A stretch of DNA of 64,000 bases from Sceloporus undulatus (lineage: Eukaryota; Chordata; Lepidosauria; Squamata; Phrynosomatidae), in assembly GCF_019175285.1 (NCBI RefSeq), contig NC_056527.1, forward strand, positions 53,429,486 through 53,493,485, written 5' to 3'. The notes beneath the pieces are model-generated. The model did no database searches and was not told the origin of the DNA. It worked only from the letters and a program-made list of their open reading frames with translations. Positions 25,433 to 36,548 of this stretch are shown piece after piece. The translations under genes and the position numbers were made by a program. Position 1 is the stretch's first letter, and each line of letters starts with the position of its first letter.

Positions 25433-26679
25433 AGAAAAATTATTAGACTATATTAAGTGTTCCAGGTACCAAAAAAGAGCTATTATTTTATCCTTAAACT
25501 TATGGTCCTCATATATATAGTCCACTCCATAAACATGCTGAGGGATTCTATTAACATCTTTTTTTTTAAAAAAAGCAAAAAGCAAACAGACTTGCCAGGC
25601 ATTCTGGAAGATCAGGAATGTGCCTTTGTTGCCAGGTCAATCTGGTATTAACATCATTCTGAAATTAAAAATAAACATTCCTATTCCAAGTTAAAAATTA
25701 AGACAACGTCTCTTTCCTTTCTAACAAGCAAATTCAATCCGAATTCAATATACATCTCATCTGCTTATCTAATTAAGAAATTTAATGTCACTTCACACTT
25801 TCATTGAGATCCACTTTCAAATTTACGGAGCACACCTAAGCAATTGTGATTTTATGCATCATCTTTTTAGGTTCAGAATACTGGAAGTGACCTTTTCTTG
25901 AACCTGTCATGAATTATGATACCAAAGAAACTGTCCATCTGTTACATAAAAAGAAAACAAATATGTTTATACAATTGTGATTACTTGCAAGGAGAGGCAC
26001 AAACTTCCTTCTTGCACTGGCGGTTTTACGGATCTGCCAAGTTTGGCTTTGACAGAAGGCAACTCTAAGAAGCAGAGAGCTCCAAGAAACCCTATAACAT
26101 ATTAACAATTCTACGCAGGTCTTGCAAACTCAGATCCATGGATTCCTTTACTGAGTCAATCTCTTTGGAATGAGGTCTCCAGGCAAATTCAGACAGTGAA
26201 AATAATCCAGGATGAATCTGGGTTGAGTCTTTGTTGTTCACATGCATTTCGAATGCATCCAATTAAGTTTGGGGGAGAGGCTGTTTAAAAAACCCACTTA
26301 ACCTAGGATAATCAATATTGGGCGTTTTCCTGAGGTTTTTTTTTTTTTTTTTAAGATTTGTATCATCGGCAGTATGAATAACCAATGCAGTTAGACACAG
26401 GATAAACTGGGATAAAACTCTGCATGCCTTGAACATGTTTTGACTACATTTGCATCATCATCTCCATTTTTATTTGAGCACTGACACATGTGAGCGACCA
26501 AACTCCCAGAGATGTGCATAGAAGCAGTTCCATAGTGTGAATAACAAACCTGGCATGCGTGAGATTATTCACATAGTCACACTATTTTTTTCTTACACTG
26601 TTCAAGTTTACCAAATATTATAGTCTTTTCTAATTTGTTATGTTGCTTCATGATACAGTACGTCCAAAGTATGGGATGT
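25433..26679. other. ZNRF2 intron 1, nothing recognised
   Basis: AT-rich sequence with a T run at about 26337-26352. No gene or repeat class is assigned. Confidence 0.45.
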
Positions 26680-26915
26680 GTGTGCACTGGGCTTTCAAGT
26701 CACCTGTTGACTTACGCTGACCCCACAAATTTTACAGCGTTTTCTTAGGTGAGGCATACTCAGAGGTGGTTTTGCCAGTTCCTTCCTCTAAAATACAGCC
26801 TAGAGTATCTGGTATTCGTTGGTGGTCTCCTATCCAAGTACCAACCAGGGCTGATCATGCCTAGCTTCCCAGATCAGACAGGGCCTGGTGCCTTTAGAGA
26901 ACAGCCTCAGTTTAG
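26680..26915 (-). mobile_element. 5S-rRNA-headed SINE
   Basis: GGTCTCCTATCCAAGTACCAACCAGGGCTGATCATGCCTAGCTTCC and the following AGATCAGAC are the reverse complement of the 5S rRNA internal promoter region. The plus-strand left part (GGCTTTCAAGTCAC, TTGACTTACGCTGACCC) is the same tail as in the tRNA-headed SINE at 35985. The copy is diverged. Confidence 0.75.
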
Positions 26916-26935
26916 TGATTCTGGCTTCTAGTTAA

Positions 26936-28345
26936 GAGTTGATTTGCTCTTGGACATGGTCTTTTTGGCCACCTGTGGTATCAGTAGTACTCTCTTCCAG
27001 CACCACAGTTCAAAATATTGTACTCTCTTCCTGTCCTGTATTTTTCCATGTCAAACTTTTACAACCCATACACAGCAATTGGAAGTATCATGGCATGGAT
27101 GATCCTGACTTTAGTGTTCAATTATATATCTTTACACTTGAGAGTTTCATCTAGTTCTTCCATTGTTGCCATTCCAAACCCAAGTCTTATTCTAATTTCT
27201 TGACTACGGTCTGCATTTTGGTTAATGACTTGAGCCAAGACAGAGGAAGAATTTTGACCATTTTGATGTCTTCAACAACCAGTTTAAAGTTATGTACATC
27301 ATCTGTGATAATTTTTCCCTTAATGTTTAACTGTAAGCCTGCTTTTGTACTTTCCTCCTTGACTTTTTTCCCAATAGTCATTACAAGTCTTTCCAGTTTT
27401 CTGCTAGTAGTAAGGTATCATTTACATAGCTTAAATTAATGTTCCTTCTTCCAATTTTCACAACTCTTCCTCCAAGTTTAAAATATGATATGTTCTGTGT
27501 CTAAACTAAACAGAGTAATAAAATGCATTCTTTCCTGACTCCCTTCCCAATTGGAAACCATTCTGTTTCTCCATATTCTGGTCTCTTATCCTGAGTACAG
27601 GTTACACATCAGGACAACTGAATATGACACATCCATTTCTTTGAGAGTGAACCATGTTTTTCATGATATACACAATGTATGAAACACAGGCAGGTTTCCT
27701 TCTCAAATTCTTTAGTATACTCTACTATCCAACCTATGTTTGCAATATGACCCTTTTTCTGAACACAATTTGGACATCTGACATTTCTCACTCCATATAC
27801 GATAAAGTCTTTGTTATAAAATTTTTGAGCAGCACTTTTTCTTTTGTGAGACATTAATGCAATGGTCCAGTGAATACTGCATTTCCTGGTTTCTCCTTTC
27901 CTAGGGACTAGAATATATATTAAGTGTTTCCAATCTTTTATTTTTCATATTTGTTGGCAGATTTTAATTAAAATTTGAATAGATTTTGTCTCTGTAGCCT
28001 GAAAGTTCTACCAGTATGCCATCTGTTAGTCAATTATTTCTCCCTAGTGTTCTAAAAGTGGCTTCCACTTCCCTTTCTAAAATATTCAACAACAAAATGT
28101 TATTCCTTGAATGAATGAATCTGTTATTCTATTATCTCTTTTTAAATAGTTCTTCAATGTAATGTTTTTGATCATACAGTGTGTTTCGGTTGGTTATAAA
28201 GCCTCCCCACATCTTGTTTGAATTTCTCTTTAATTTATTGGATCTTGCAGAAGAGATCCCTTGTTCTACTCTTTTGTTGCCTTCTATTTCTTTGATTATT
28301 ATAACAGTTCTCACTGTTCCTACATATAATTTGCCAAACAGCTGC
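26936..28345 (-). mobile_element. RTE/Bov-B-like LINE, degraded
   Basis: Minus-strand segments VKEESTKAGLQLNIK (27330-27370) and the preceding palm, plus an N-terminal part ending IEELFKK near 28135, follow the order of an RTE reverse-transcriptase protein. Many stops and shifts interrupt it. It is distinct from the copy at 19565-20455, though the same family is likely. Confidence 0.65.
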
Positions 28346-28591
28346 ATTCATGATTCTGACTCTGCTTCTGTCACCCATTATTTATGCATATAACCTCTTC
28401 AATATATAACCTGAATATAACCTGATTCATGCTTTTCACGTTTCATGTTCTTATTATATGCATTCTGCAGTTGTGGTCTTTTCTATCCCATCCTTAGATA
28501 CCTAGCCCCATCTTCAGACTTAAATTATTTATGTGCACATACATGCATGCACATGCATACTTACTAGGTCAATTACAAGGCCTTGGGAAGG

Positions 28592-28785
28592 TTGTACATA
28601 CGTGTCATACGCAGGTGCATTATACGCAGCTTTCAGCTTATGTTGAAAGCTGCATGACAAAGGAGAAATGGCGCATGCATGAGTCCCATTAGTTTCAACG
28701 GAGCTCAAGCACACACGGAACTTGCCTTACGTGGTGGGGTCCAGAAAGATCCCCATGTAAGGCAGGGGCGCATGGTACTACTGTG
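28592..28785 (+). mobile_element. CAGTGCGCC MITE, degraded copy
   Basis: Shares CATACGCAGGTGCATTATACGC, CCATTAGTTTCAACGGAGCTC and GTAAGGCAGGGGCGCAT with the other copies. The ends are too decayed to show a target duplication. Confidence 0.5.
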
Positions 28786-29666
28786 TCAAATTGTTAGGCT
28801 ACACTCAGAGGCTAGCTCTGTACTAGGTATGCTTAGTTAACATTCCAGTTAGAGTAAAGAAACACCTATATAGCACCAAGTTATGTAATTCTCGTGGGTG
28901 TTGATCAGAGGGCCAACAATTATGTCTTGCACAATGAAAGAACCCTGAAACACATGGAAAGTTACTGAGTATTTTAGCAAGTAAAATGTTACCATCAAGT
29001 GAAACTTAAAAAGGGACACATCAGACCTTTGTCAGAGGATCTGGATAGAGCTGAAAAGCCAACGGCATGCACTTTTTCATTCCTTTAGGCCAGCTGACCA
29101 AAAGAGATATCAGCTGAGACCTCTGTGGCTGTATGATTTTCTTTTTAAAAAAAATCTGTAACAGAATCACCTATAAAGTAGCAACCATGGTTGATTTTGA
29201 CTGGAGAAGCAACACAGAAGAACTCACTTATTTCTCCATGCCTCTCTCAAATAAAATTGCCCCCCACCAACACAGATATCAAAATAATATAAGGACAATA
29301 CCATCAATGTATCTAATAGATTTTACATAATAATTCTAATAACTTTTATATTTTAAGTAAAGAAAATTGTTAGAACACTTCTAATAAAACTGCTATTCCA
29401 ACATTTATTTTCTTTTACTCACATGCTCTTTTACACACAGAGAGAGAAATTCAAGTGATCTCTGTCCATTTCTGCTCTGTCTTACATCCACCCTTCCCTT
29501 GCATAATCCTTCTTGGATTTATTTGTACATGAAAGTGACCTCATTTCACTTGGTTTCAGAACTTGGGCACTAACTTATAAGTCTGGCAAGGCCAAGTTTA
29601 TAACAAAGCTCAGAAATGGTTGTTATAATTGAAAGGTTAACTACTAGAAATATGTTATTAGCAATA
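28786..29666. other. ZNRF2 intron 1, nothing recognised
   Basis: AT-rich sequence without a recognised exon or repeat. Confidence 0.45.
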
Positions 29667-29674
29667 CCTTAAAG

Positions 29675-30124
29675 CAGGGGTAGGCAACCTACGGCCTGCA
29701 GGCCGGATGCGGCCTGGTGAGGCCTTGGGACCGGCCCCAGCCCGGTCCTGCCGCCGATTGCCGCCAGGGCCTTTGGCCTATCAGGAGGAGGCAGGCAAGG
29801 GGGGGCAAGGGGGAGCAAGCGACGGGCAAGCAACTGTCTATAGAAGCCTCAGAAACATGCATTTATATGAACATTTTTTTAAAAAATAGCAATTTTTTTG
29901 TGTGTCTTCCATTTTTTTTAAAAAGTGTCCTCCATTTGAAAATTTTGTCCCACATTTGTCCCATATAGATATATATTATATATATATATAGTATATTTGG
30001 CTTCCGCCCCCCCCCAGTTGTCTGAGGGACAGCAAATATATATATATATATAGGCTTCGCCCCCCCCCCAGTTGTCTGAGGGACAGCAACCCGCCCCCGG
30101 GTCAAGAAAGGTTGCCTACCCCTG
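29675..30124 (+). mobile_element. hAT non-autonomous element with near-perfect 8-bp target duplication
   Basis: 450 bp from CAGGGGTAGGCAACCTACGGCC to AAGGTTGCCTACCCCTG. Flanks CCTTAAAG (29667-29674) and CCTTAAAC (30125-30132) differ at one base. The interior has a CpG-rich left part and a tandem duplication of a segment with CCCCCCCCCAGTTGTCTGAGG at about 30005 and 30060. No transposase. Confidence 0.9.
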
Positions 30125-30258
30125 CCTTAAACTTTCATACTTGTGCTATCCTGTCACTGGTTCTACAGTTTTATTATGTGGATTTGTTTACATTTAATGA
30201 TATGCTTTAGGGGTTTAATATCTATTTTTAACCTGTTCAGAAAGAATACCAAGTCATA

Positions 30259-30552
30259 ACCAAATGTAGGAGATGGTGTTCATCTCCGTTACACTAAGCA
30301 GAAGAGCCAGTGTTGTCCGAGGACTGCTCTGGTGGTTATATGGCCAGCATGACTGCACTGAACGCTGTTACCTTTCCACCAAAGTAGTACCTATTTATCT
30401 AATTGCATTTGCATGCTTTTGAACTGCTAGGCTGGCAGAAGCTGGGACTAGTGATGGGAGCTCACCCATCATGCAGTACTCGGGTCTCAACTGCTAACTT
30501 TATGATCATCCAATTATCAGAATTGGCATCTTAACCACTAAGCCAGCACATT
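30259..30552 (-). mobile_element. Sauria-type SINE (tRNA head, Bov-B-like tail)
   Basis: On the minus strand: head GCTTAGTGGTTAAGATGCC, then CAGTTCAAAAGCATGCAAATGC, TAGATAAATAGGTACTAC, AAGGTAACAGCGTTC, CAGTCATGCTGGCCATAT and GGAGATGAACACCA. This is the well-known squamate SINE with a tail shared with Bov-B LINEs. The tail is cut short. Confidence 0.8.
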
Positions 30553-30612
30553 CCTATATTGCAGAAATTACAGAAACAAAAATAAACAGACTCCAAGTGC
30601 AAGAATTATATG

Positions 30613-30718
30613 GCTCTCCAGATGGACTACAACTCCCATTAGTCCTAGCCAGCCTAGTCGATGGTGAGGAATGCTGGGGGTTGCAGCCCAAGAGCATCAG
30701 GAGGGCTGCAAGATTTCC
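30613..30718 (+). repeat. Short foldback repeat (ACTACAACTCCCAT..ATGCTGGGGGTTGCAG)
   Basis: GGACTACAACTCCCATTAGTCCTAGCCAGCC and GGAATGCTGGGGGTTGCAGCCC are imperfect inverted halves. The family is widespread in reptiles; I cannot assign a class. Weaker copies lie at 13906-14000 and 18262-18345. Confidence 0.5.
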
Positions 30719-31001
30719 ACTCCATCCTATACTGTCAAACAGAAACCTTCCTTTGCCACCTGTCTGTCTTCTTCTATCTGAGCTATTAGGTTTTGAAATA
30801 AACTATTTTAATGTACACCATCATTTGTCTCCTACAGTCCTGTCTTTCTGGAGGTTAGGAAGTAATTTGTCAGCCAATCACTCTTTAAATACTATAGGAC
30901 AGACAAGCCATTTAGAATGATGGCCAACATCCACTGTCACATCTGATATTCTTTCAACAGTTTGCACTCCCAATATATGAAGTCAGAATTCTATTTTAAT
31001 A

Positions 31002-31562
31002 CAGTGGGCCCTAGACATTTGCTGGGATTGGGGACACAGGACCTCCATGAAAGTGGAAAAACCACAAATAGGAAAAAAAAAAACTTAATCTGAGAGAACA
31101 CTTCTACAGTGCGCCCTTGGCTTAGGTAGGGGATCCATTCTGGACACACACACACACACCCGGTGTAAGCCAAATCCCATGTATGCTCAAGCCCCATTCA
31201 AGTGAATGGGGCTCGTGCACACAGCAGTGCGTGCGTGCCAAGGGCACACACCCCATTCATTCTAATGGGACGTGCCGCCTCTTGGGCTCCATGCGGCTCT
31301 ACACATCTTTGCACATAATCTCAAAGCTGCGTATAGCGCACCCGGGTATAACGCGGGCGCACTGTATAGAAATATCTAGGTCCTCCAGCACAACTCTATG
31401 GTCAACATCCACCAGAAGCTAACCACAAAATTGTGCTGGAGGACATACAAATGCCTAGAGAAGTGTTCTCTCTAGGAATCTCTAGTTCCTCCAGTACAAC
31501 TTCTGGCAAAAGTTGGCCATAAAGCCAATCTGAAGGACCCAGAATAGATTCCTAGATAGAAT
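31002..31562 (+). mobile_element. Tigger-like MITE, interrupted
   Basis: Starts at TA with CAGTGGGCCC and continues CATTTGCTGGG..AAAACCACAAAT. The CAGTGCGCCC MITE interrupts it. After it come CTAGGTCCTCCAG and AGTTCCTCCAG segments. The right limit is uncertain. Confidence 0.5.
31107..31364 (+). mobile_element. CAGTGCGCCC MITE inserted in another MITE
   Basis: 258 bp with ends CAGTGCGCCCTTGGC and GCGGGCGCACTG, flanked by TA. It splits a Tigger-like MITE that begins at 31002 and resumes at 31367. It carries a short (CA)n run. Confidence 0.8.
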
Positions 31563-31806
31563 ATACTCGTCCCTCCGCATTCACTGGGTTAGGAGCACAG
31601 GACCACCATGAATGTGGAAAACCCACAAATAACAACAACAAAAAAACCTATTTTTGTTTTTTACCTGAGATAACACCTCTCTAGGAATCTCTAAGTCCTT
31701 CAGTGAGATTTTTGGTTAAAGTTGAGTTCCAGAGTTGTGCTGGAAGACCTAGATATTCCTAGAAAGAACATATTAATAAAATCCACGAATAACCAAATCC
31801 ACAAAA
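31563..31806 (+). mobile_element. Tigger-like MITE relic
   Basis: TACTCGTCCCTCCGCATTCAC, GAATGTGGAAAACCCACAAAT and TAGGAATCTCTAAGTCC parallel the neighbouring element at 31002. Confidence 0.5.
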
Positions 31807-32028
31807 AAGTGCACCCATGTCATATGCGGGCGCATTATACGCTGCTTCTTCCGGTGCTGTGCGCTGGAAGAAACAATGGTGTGTGTCTCCATGACGTGTG
31901 CGCGCACCACTGTCACACCCCACACACCGTGAGCACAAACCCCATTACTTGTAATGGGGCTCGGCCATGCTTTTTGTTTTACCTGGGGGGTCCAGAATGG
32001 ATCCCCCACATAAAACAAGGGCACACTG
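31807..32028 (+). mobile_element. CAGTGCGCC MITE, copy next to a second Tigger-like MITE
   Basis: Contains ATGCGGGCGCATTATACGC, CCCCATTACTTGTAATGGGGC and ends AAGGGCACACTG before TA. Its left end adjoins the MITE relic at 31563-31806. Confidence 0.65.
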
Positions 32029-34873
32029 TACTCAGAATCTCTCACGATTAGATAGACTGACTTGGGCTGCTGTGAGCTGTGGTCCAGCAACATCTAAAGA
32101 GTCACATAAATCCAAACCCAAATCGAGCCCACTACTATCAAATTCTGACTGCCAAAGGCTCTTCAAGGTTTTAGGCAGGACTCATTCCTAGTCCTACCTC
32201 AATATCCGTGGGCTGCCCTAGTGGTTTCCCATGCAAATACTACCCAAACAAGAAGCCTGAGCCTGCACTGTTTCCAAAATGAGACAAGACTGGATGGTGA
32301 GGACTGTATTGTTCTCTTTCCATAATTTAGTCATGTAATAACAATGTGTGGTGGGTTAGGTTCACAGTCAGTAGTCTACAGTCACCCAATAACCTTCAAG
32401 CTGACTAGGGAACTGAACCTGGGTTGTAGTCTGGGGGAGAAGTTGAGCTGGCCTCGTCTTTACAGCCACCTATAAGAGGTCAGTTGAGAACTGACAAAAG
32501 TGCTATTTTCCATTCCTATCAGTTGGTTAGGAGAGGAGACAGAAGGCATACCCCCCAATTGCTCCCTGCTTCTGCCAGTGGCATGTAGCCACCAACAGTT
32601 TATTCACATCCAACTTAATTTCAAATTTCTTTAAAGTAATTATGTTGTTTCTGAGTAAAACTATCCTAAGAACTCTGAATACAACAGGTCAGAAATAAAA
32701 GCTGCATTTAGAAGACTTACACAGTTTCTATCAATAGGTCTTTCAAATATCATGGGAAATAACTGCAGATTATTCCTCATGGCAGAGATATATTTCCCCA
32801 TACCTTGCTATGCGTATACTTAAACATTAGGTTTTTCTAAATAAATTCCTCTGATGTTACAAAATGAAAACCATGGAAGAAATGTTGTCAAACTCAGCAT
32901 TCAATGGTGATACATATTATGCTGCATTCATTGCTAGAAACAATAATGTTCACTTCCCAGATAGCAAAACCTTTCCTTAATATATTGAAAATTATAAAAT
33001 AAAGGCTCAGAATGTCTAGATTAAACAAAACAAAAAAATAAGATTCCAAATAGCAAAAGTTATTAGAAATGTGTTTAGAATATACAAGACAATTACTGGG
33101 AACCACACCCAAAACAAGCTTGCACTAGTTAAAAGGAGGTCTCCAAATCATTCACTACCAAGATCAAGTTTGTTGACATACAAATTACCACAAGATCATG
33201 TGTACCAAAGCAAGGAAACTACTGTGATTAAATCTAGACCCCTCTTTACATGCTCTGTAGTGGTAGGTTATGTAGGGAATTGTGCATGATATTCATATGA
33301 CAATTAAAATTCCTAAATTTTGAACTGTTGAGGATAATTTTTAAAAAACATAATGGAAATGCTATGGCTGTAATTCTACCCAGAGTCCTGTCTAACTCAG
33401 TTCTGGACCAGACAGTGCTGCACAAAACAATTCAGAGAAAAACCCAGTTAAAAGAAAACCTTGTTCACATCCACGTTATGATCAGTTCCTCCCAGAAAAT
33501 TAAAATCTACAAAAATGATAGATGCTACTTTAGTCTACAAAACTGACAGCATCTTGAAATTTATTCTGTTTAATATCAGACCCTAGATCCAAAAGAAGGT
33601 GACTTCTACAGGAGTGCACAATTCTAGAATCAACAGGAAAACGGATGGGTGTGTATTTGTTTTATTTCACAAATTCACATCACTACAAATATGCTGAGAA
33701 CTTTAAACTTAGTGAAGGCACACTCAGGACAGTTCACACATAGAAAACATGTGTTAAACATTCTGCGTATACACCACTGCTTAATGTAATAAGCGTTTTG
33801 CTGGATCTGATCAAGGCACAGCATTCTTTGTAAGAATCCCATGAAACAGCATCCTTCACCAGCCCACAACTTGCCTTTTATTGCACACTGTTCCAAACCA
33901 AACAGGTTTTCTAAAAAGTCAACATACATATATAAATAAATATCATTCTTAATGATTGCTAAAGAACTTCCCTGAGCAACCGTGAAGCTAGTTGGCAGAT
34001 GCAACTGTTGGGAATGTAGCTTGAATATTACATTGCTTGTGTGAGGAGGCCCTTTACTTGGGTCCACCTTCCAAGGCTAGGCAGAAGGTAAACATGGGGT
34101 TGTTTCCCATAATTGGTAGTCCCTTCCTAGAGAACCTAGATAGTATCAAAAAAATTCCAGGCTTTCCAGAATCTCACTTAACTTGTCCTAATCTGGTTTA
34201 TTTACTAGTATTTATTTAAGGCATTTTAACCTACTTTTCAGGGAAAAATGCTTCCCAAAGAGGCATACAGAAGATCAATAAGAGCAAGACCATTTCTGTT
34301 CAATCTAAAATAGACGACATAAAAGGAAGAAGCAAACCCAGGCAACACATCTTACTGATAAAGCATAGTTCATAATAACCAACCAGAGTGGAAACAGTTG
34401 AGGGAGGGGGGAACCCAATAGAGCTGATCGATCAACAATGCTGATGGAAGAGACCTGCTTTCATCCCTCTCTGCTGAAGTCTGATGGATGGACTGGTCTT
34501 TCGTTGTTTTCTGCTGAAATCATTGCTTAGGTTTTATGGCTGTGCTACAGTTGATCTAATTATTATTTATATCTTTTATTTTCTTATGGTTTTGTGCGTA
34601 AACCAGCTTAATAAACAGTTAAAAGTGTATGCTGCTTAATTAGAATAAGAAAACATTACATGCATTCTATAACATTCTGGTATAAGGGCTTAACTAAAAT
34701 TGGTTTGTAAAACATGCACAGCTTGAAAACACAGCCATTACCTCATCTGCATAATTTTGGCTCTGTTCACAAAAACCTTGAGTCAATTTTAATGTGACTG
34801 CCCCAGGTGAGAAGCACTACTACTGAAAAGTTTATTTCCATGGCTATTCTTAGAAAAGCTGGGTGCCACACTA
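32029..34873. other. ZNRF2 intron 1, nothing recognised
   Basis: 32050-32600 contains low-grade repeat-like text; the rest is AT-rich. A 130-codon minus frame at 33675-34067 has no family resemblance. Confidence 0.4.
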
Positions 34874-35055
34874 CAGTTGGCCCTCCACATTTGTGGCTTT
34901 GATTATTTGTGGATTTAATAAAGGGATGTCCAGGTCCTCAAGCATTGGTGTCTTCTCTCAGGTAAAAAAGAAGAGTGGTTTATTTTTATTTGCCATTTCC
35001 CCACATCCATGGGGGTTCTTCACCCCTAACCCAAGCGAATGTGGAGGGACCACTG
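34874..35055 (+). mobile_element. Tigger-like MITE, 182 bp, TA target site
   Basis: Ends CAGTTGGCCCTCCACATTTG and CGAATGTGGAGGGACCACTG, flanked by TA. CAGT ends, TA duplication and CCCTCC/GGAGGG ends are typical of pogo/Tigger-derived elements. It has no coding capacity. Confidence 0.8.
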
Positions 35056-35251
35056 TACTGCACAAGGGCACATGCTGCTATAAACAGGCTCCTTACAATT
35101 TAGTAATACACAGGGCAAGGTAACATTGTTGTGTCCACCTCTAAAAGTACTTCTCAGTAGGAAATATGGGTGGTAATATATCATCTGGTTCTAAATATAA
35201 AGTTTGAGAGGATGTTAAAAGAGGGACATGCAGGAACATTATTTTTAAGTA

Positions 35252-35465
35252 TAGTGAGTCCTTGTTATCCACTGGGGTTTGGTTCCAGGGTCCCCCGTGA
35301 ATAACAAAATCCGTGGATGCTCACGTCCCATTAAATATAATGGGATAGAAAAATGGTGTTCCTTATATAAAATGGAAAATCAGGGTTTGCTATATGGAAT
35401 TTATACTTTTTGGGAATATTTTCAAGCCGTGGATGCTTGAATCCGTGGATAAGGAGGGTCTACTG
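35252..35465 (+). mobile_element. Tigger-like MITE (TGGATACC family), copy 2
   Basis: GTCCTTGTTATCCACTGGGG, GTTTGGTTCCAGG, CCGTGGATGCTTGAATCC and the end GGGTCTACTG, flanked by TA. Confidence 0.75.
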
Positions 35466-35984
35466 TACTATTATCATCAGCACAATGTAAATGTGCACAT
35501 GCTACAAGGAAATAAAGATTAACGAGTTTCACAAATATTACAGGCATGCTGCTGGCACTTGACACAACTACATTCCATACAGCATTCACAATAGCTGTTA
35601 ACATCTAATGAAGTAACATCTATGTCATTGTACATTGTCAGCAGATGAAGGAACCCGGTACCTGATCTACATTTAAAACAATCCTATTGCACTTTTATCA
35701 AAAACTTAAAACATGTACATTAAAATAATATTCTAAAAAGCACCCCTCTTGGCATCGCTAAAATGGTTTAATTCATGGACAAACTACATAAAATACTTGA
35801 GTCAAACAATATAAAAGCTTCTAAGCAAAAAATTCCACATTTTAATCATTGAAGTTCATCCTATACAGACTGTACAGACTTCAGTCTACACAGCAGCTAC
35901 AGAAATAATGCTATGTTGGTTTTATTAAAAGGGACGCCTCCAAGTGATGGAAACCTGAGGTGGGTCTTTTTATTTTATTTATAA

Positions 35985-36222
35985 AGCAAGTTTGTTGTTG
36001 CATGCCTTCAAGTCCTTTCCAACTTATGGCAAACCCAAGACCAACCTATTACTATGTTTTCCTGACAAGATTTGTTCAGTGGAGGATTGCCTTTGCTGTC
36101 CTCTAAAGCTGAGAGAGTGTGACTTGCCCAAGGACATCCAGTGGTTTCCACAGCTGAGCAGGGACTGAAACCCTAACCTCCATAGTCACAGTCCAATGCA
36201 CAATCCACATTGGCTCTCTACA
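35985..36222 (-). mobile_element. tRNA-headed SINE, nearly complete
   Basis: On the plus strand the tail comes first (TTGTTGCATGCCTTCAAGTC, CAACTTATGGC), then the body (GAGAGTGTGACTTGCCCAAGG) and a tRNA-like head with B box region GCAGGGACTGAAACCC. The tail resembles L2-type 3' ends. Confidence 0.7.
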
Positions 36223-36319
36223 ACATAGTAATTTATAAATCTGAGAGACCCCCTTCTCCCTTACCCCTGAATCCAGTCTCTGAGGAGATGTGTAGAGTTC
36301 CCTGGTATGCTCCTGATGT

Positions 36320-36548
36320 CTGAAACCTACCCTGAAATGATGTTTCATTACAACTGGAAGAGACCACAAGGGCCATCCAGTCCAACCCCTGCCATGCAGG
36401 AAATCCAAATCCCCAACAGATTCCAAGGAGGGAGATTCCACTGCACTCCAAGGGAATGTGTTCCCCAGTCAGACAGCTCTTACTGTCAGGAAGGTCTTCT
36501 TAATGTTGAGGAGGAATCTCTTTTGCATACTGCAACTATTTTAAAATT
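36320..36548 (-). mobile_element. CR1 LINE 3' end
   Basis: On the plus strand ACTGGAAGAGACCACAAGGGCCATCCAGTCCAACCCCTGCCATGCAGG and AAGGTCTTCTTAATG..GAGGAATCTC are the reverse complement of the CR1 3' region common in birds and reptiles. The terminal octamer repeats are not evident. Confidence 0.75.
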
